DNA from: Actinomycetota bacterium
GTDB lineage: Bacteria; Actinomycetota; Actinomycetes; Nanopelagicales; Nanopelagicaceae
Reading direction: 5' to 3'
Length of the DNA stretch: 64,000 bases
Assembly: GCA_009698445.1 (NCBI GenBank)
Contig: WLQG01000001.1
Coordinates: forward strand, 1 to 64,000
The notes beneath the pieces are model-generated. The model did not search any database and had not been told where the DNA came from. It saw nothing but the letters and a program-made list of their open reading frames with translations. Numbering within the stretch: the first letter of the stretch is position 1; every line of letters starts with the position of its first letter. Positions 62,662 through 64,000 of this stretch are shown one piece after another. Made by a program: the position numbers and the translations under genes.

Positions 62662-63882
62662 ATGGCTTCCCTTATCCCCGTAACAACCACTCGCCTGGGC
62701 GAACACTTGCCTTTGCTCGACTTACTTCCAGATGCCCAACCGTTTGCTTGGGTGCGATCTGGTGAAGGAATTGTTGGTTGGGGAGTTCATGCAACAACAA
62801 CTGTTAGCGGGCCACATAGATTTGCTGATGCCAGGCATTGGTGGCAGAAACAATTAGAAGGTTTTGCTGTTACAAACACGGTTCACGGAAATGGAACTGG
62901 GCCGGTTTTATTCTCATCTTTTTCTTTCTCACCAGATGATGTTTCAGTTTTAGTTATTCCAAAAGTGATAGTCGGTAAAAAAGGCGATAAATCCTGGATT
63001 ACTTGGATTGGCTCAGAACCTCAACCAGTATTGAATTCAGTTGCTCCCGCGCTCCCACAGCTTTCTGTTACTTGGGAAATAGATGCAAATAGCGCCAAAG
63101 TATGGAAATCGCGCGTACAAACTGCAATTGATCGTATTGCTGCGCAAGAGTTAGACAAAGTTGTTTTAGCTAGAGATGCCCTTGGAAATTCACAATCTCC
63201 AATAGATCCCCGTTCAATTTTGCGCACGCTGGCTTTGGAATATCCATCTACCTGGAATTTTTGTGTTTCGGGTTTAGTTGGAGCAACTCCAGAGTTACTA
63301 CTTCGATTAACCAAGAGCATGGTTACTTCACGCGTGTTGGCTGGCACCATTAGTAAGACCGGCGATGATGAAAGAGATTTAGCGCTAGCTGCTTCACTTG
63401 CACGTTCTTCAAAAGATTTAGAAGAACACGAATACGCAGTGCGCTCGGTTGCCGATGCTATTGAACCATTTTGCACATCCATCAACGTTCCAGAATCACC
63501 ATTTGTTTTGCACTTAGCCAATGTCATGCACCTTGCGACAGATGTGACTGGGGCCCTTGCCGAAACTTTGGCACATGTTGATGCCTTTACAATTCTTGAA
63601 CAACTTCATCCATCTGCTGCTGTGTGTGGAACACCACGACCACAAGCCGGCGCCTTAATCACTGAGATTGAGGCGATGTCTCGCGGCCGATATGCAGGTC
63701 CAGTTGGTTGGATTGATGCTGCTGGTGATGGAGAGTTAGGAATCGCTCTTCGTTGTGGACAGATTAAAGGCGATTCAATTCGAATTTTTGCTGGGTGTGG
63801 AATTGTTGCTGGCTCTGATCCAGATAAAGAGTTGGCCGAAAGTGAAGCAAAGTTTTTACCAATGCGCAGTGCACTGCTTTAA
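62662..63882 (+). CDS. menF: Isochorismate synthase
   Basis: A 406-residue chorismate-utilising enzyme, converting chorismate to isochorismate, the entry to menaquinone. The chorismate-binding domain covers residues 140-400: IDRIAAQELDKVVLARDA, RVLAGTISKTGDDERD, VMHLATDVTGAL, HPSAAVCGTPRPQA, IEAMSRGRYAGPVGW and IALRCGQI. Starts 13 nt after bioY and overlaps the convergent menD-like gene by 4 nt. Menaquinone, not salicylate, is implied by the surrounding genes. Confidence 0.92.
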   Translation: MASLIPVTTTRLGEHLPLLDLLPDAQPFAWVRSGEGIVGWGVHATTTVSGPHRFADARHWWQKQLEGFAVTNTVHGNGTGPVLFSSFSFSPDDVSVLVIPKVIVGKKGDKSWITWIGSEPQPVLNSVAPALPQLSVTWEIDANSAKVWKSRVQTAIDRIAAQELDKVVLARDALGNSQSPIDPRSILRTLALEYPSTWNFCVSGLVGATPELLLRLTKSMVTSRVLAGTISKTGDDERDLALAASLARSSKDLEEHEYAVRSVADAIEPFCTSINVPESPFVLHLANVMHLATDVTGALAETLAHVDAFTILEQLHPSAAVCGTPRPQAGALITEIEAMSRGRYAGPVGWIDAAGDGELGIALRCGQIKGDSIRIFAGCGIVAGSDPDKELAESEAKFLPMRSALL

Positions 63883-64000
63883 ATAGAGCTCATCGATTCA
63901 TAAATAGCTTTTAGTGAATCTGCATTTGCATCACGCGAAGGAACCTTTGCCACAACAATTGAAATTCCATTTACTGGAGCTGCTAAAGTTTTTTTAAGTT
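63879..64000 (-). CDS. C-terminal fragment, probable MenD (SEPHCHC synthase)
   Basis: Only the last 40 codons are inside the window and the gene continues past the right edge. The fragment reads LKKTLAAPVNGISIVVAKVP, then SRDANADSLKAIYESMSSI and TAA. The pattern of hydrophobic strand, V-x-x-x-R-D-A-N and short helix resembles the MenD C-terminus. Convergent with menF, where a menD is expected. Identification is by context and weak similarity. Confidence 0.55.
   Translation of the reverse strand, partial: LKKTLAAPVNGISIVVAKVPSRDANADSLKAIYESMSSI

Noticed and set aside
63021-63527. 168-aa minus-strand ORF inside menF
   Set aside because: Shadow of menF; no recognisable domain.
1-64000. CRISPR arrays, insertion sequences, prophage genes, restriction or toxin systems
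   Set aside because: No repeat-spacer array, transposase, integrase or defence family was found on either strand; the window is metabolic throughout.

Overview
The window looks like a chromosomal piece of a low-GC, probably planktonic freshwater, actinobacterium; the acI / Ca. Nanopelagicales type is my best guess, made from sequence style only. The reasons are: an AT-leaning genome with very short spacers and many 1-8 nt gene overlaps; menaquinone genes with a complete 14-gene NADH dehydrogenase; tRNA genes without an encoded CCA; Tat- and Sec-exported binding proteins; MalFG-type transporters with no ATPase of their own (actinobacteria often share one ATPase, MsiK); and TANNNT -10 boxes with some leaderless starts. 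The genus cannot be fixed from this window.

Layout. 1-0.24 kb: tRNA-Met and tRNA-Thr (minus). 0.3-4.4 kb: a carbohydrate ABC transporter plus a quinone oxidoreductase. 4.6-4.7 kb: a 38-residue Cys-rich protein missing from the ORF track. 4.7-7.3 kb: a polar amino-acid ABC transporter. 7.3-22.2 kb: a sugar island holding a KDPG-aldolase-like protein, a phosphotriesterase-type lactonase, an FAD oxidoreductase, two Gfo/Idh/MocA dehydrogenases, a sugar isomerase/epimerase, an RbsABCC-type transporter, a SIS protein, a GntR/HutC regulator, a ROK kinase, DeoC and an SDR. GTnTAnAC-type palindromes recur in three of its control regions.

22.3-41.4 kb: a second catabolic island that I consider the most interesting part. 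It holds a MalEFG-type transporter, two SMP-30 lactonase-like proteins, two enolase-superfamily dehydratase-like proteins, three SDRs, TPP-dependent E1 alpha and beta subunits, a muconolactone-isomerase-like protein, a VOC protein, a LacI regulator, a degenerate YrdC-like protein, two MaoC hydratases, two CaiB/BaiF CoA-transferases, a CitE/HpcH lyase and a free-standing lipoyl domain. A 20-bp LacI-type palindrome occurs identically at two places and in a 16/20 form at a third. In all four promoters facing out of these sites the operator half-site supplies TTGACT as the -35 box, followed by a 17-bp spacer and a TANNNT -10. This ties transporter, lactonases, dehydratases, E1, lipoyl carrier, CoA-transferases, hydratases and lyase into one inferred regulon. 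The likely logic is uptake of a sugar or sugar acid, oxidation and lactone opening, dehydration to a 2-keto-3-deoxy acid, oxidative decarboxylation to an acyl-CoA, then hydration and lyase cleavage. Substrate and exact chemistry are inferred, not shown.

41.4-43.6 kb: a PfkB kinase and a LarA-type racemase. 43.7-45.3 kb: tRNA-Tyr, YajQ and RarD. 45.3-62.0 kb (minus): menG, nuoABCDEFGHIJKLMN and a polyprenyl diphosphate synthase, so quinone methylation and tail synthesis flank the quinone-reducing complex I. 62.1-64 kb: BioY, MenF and the 3' end of a probable menD.
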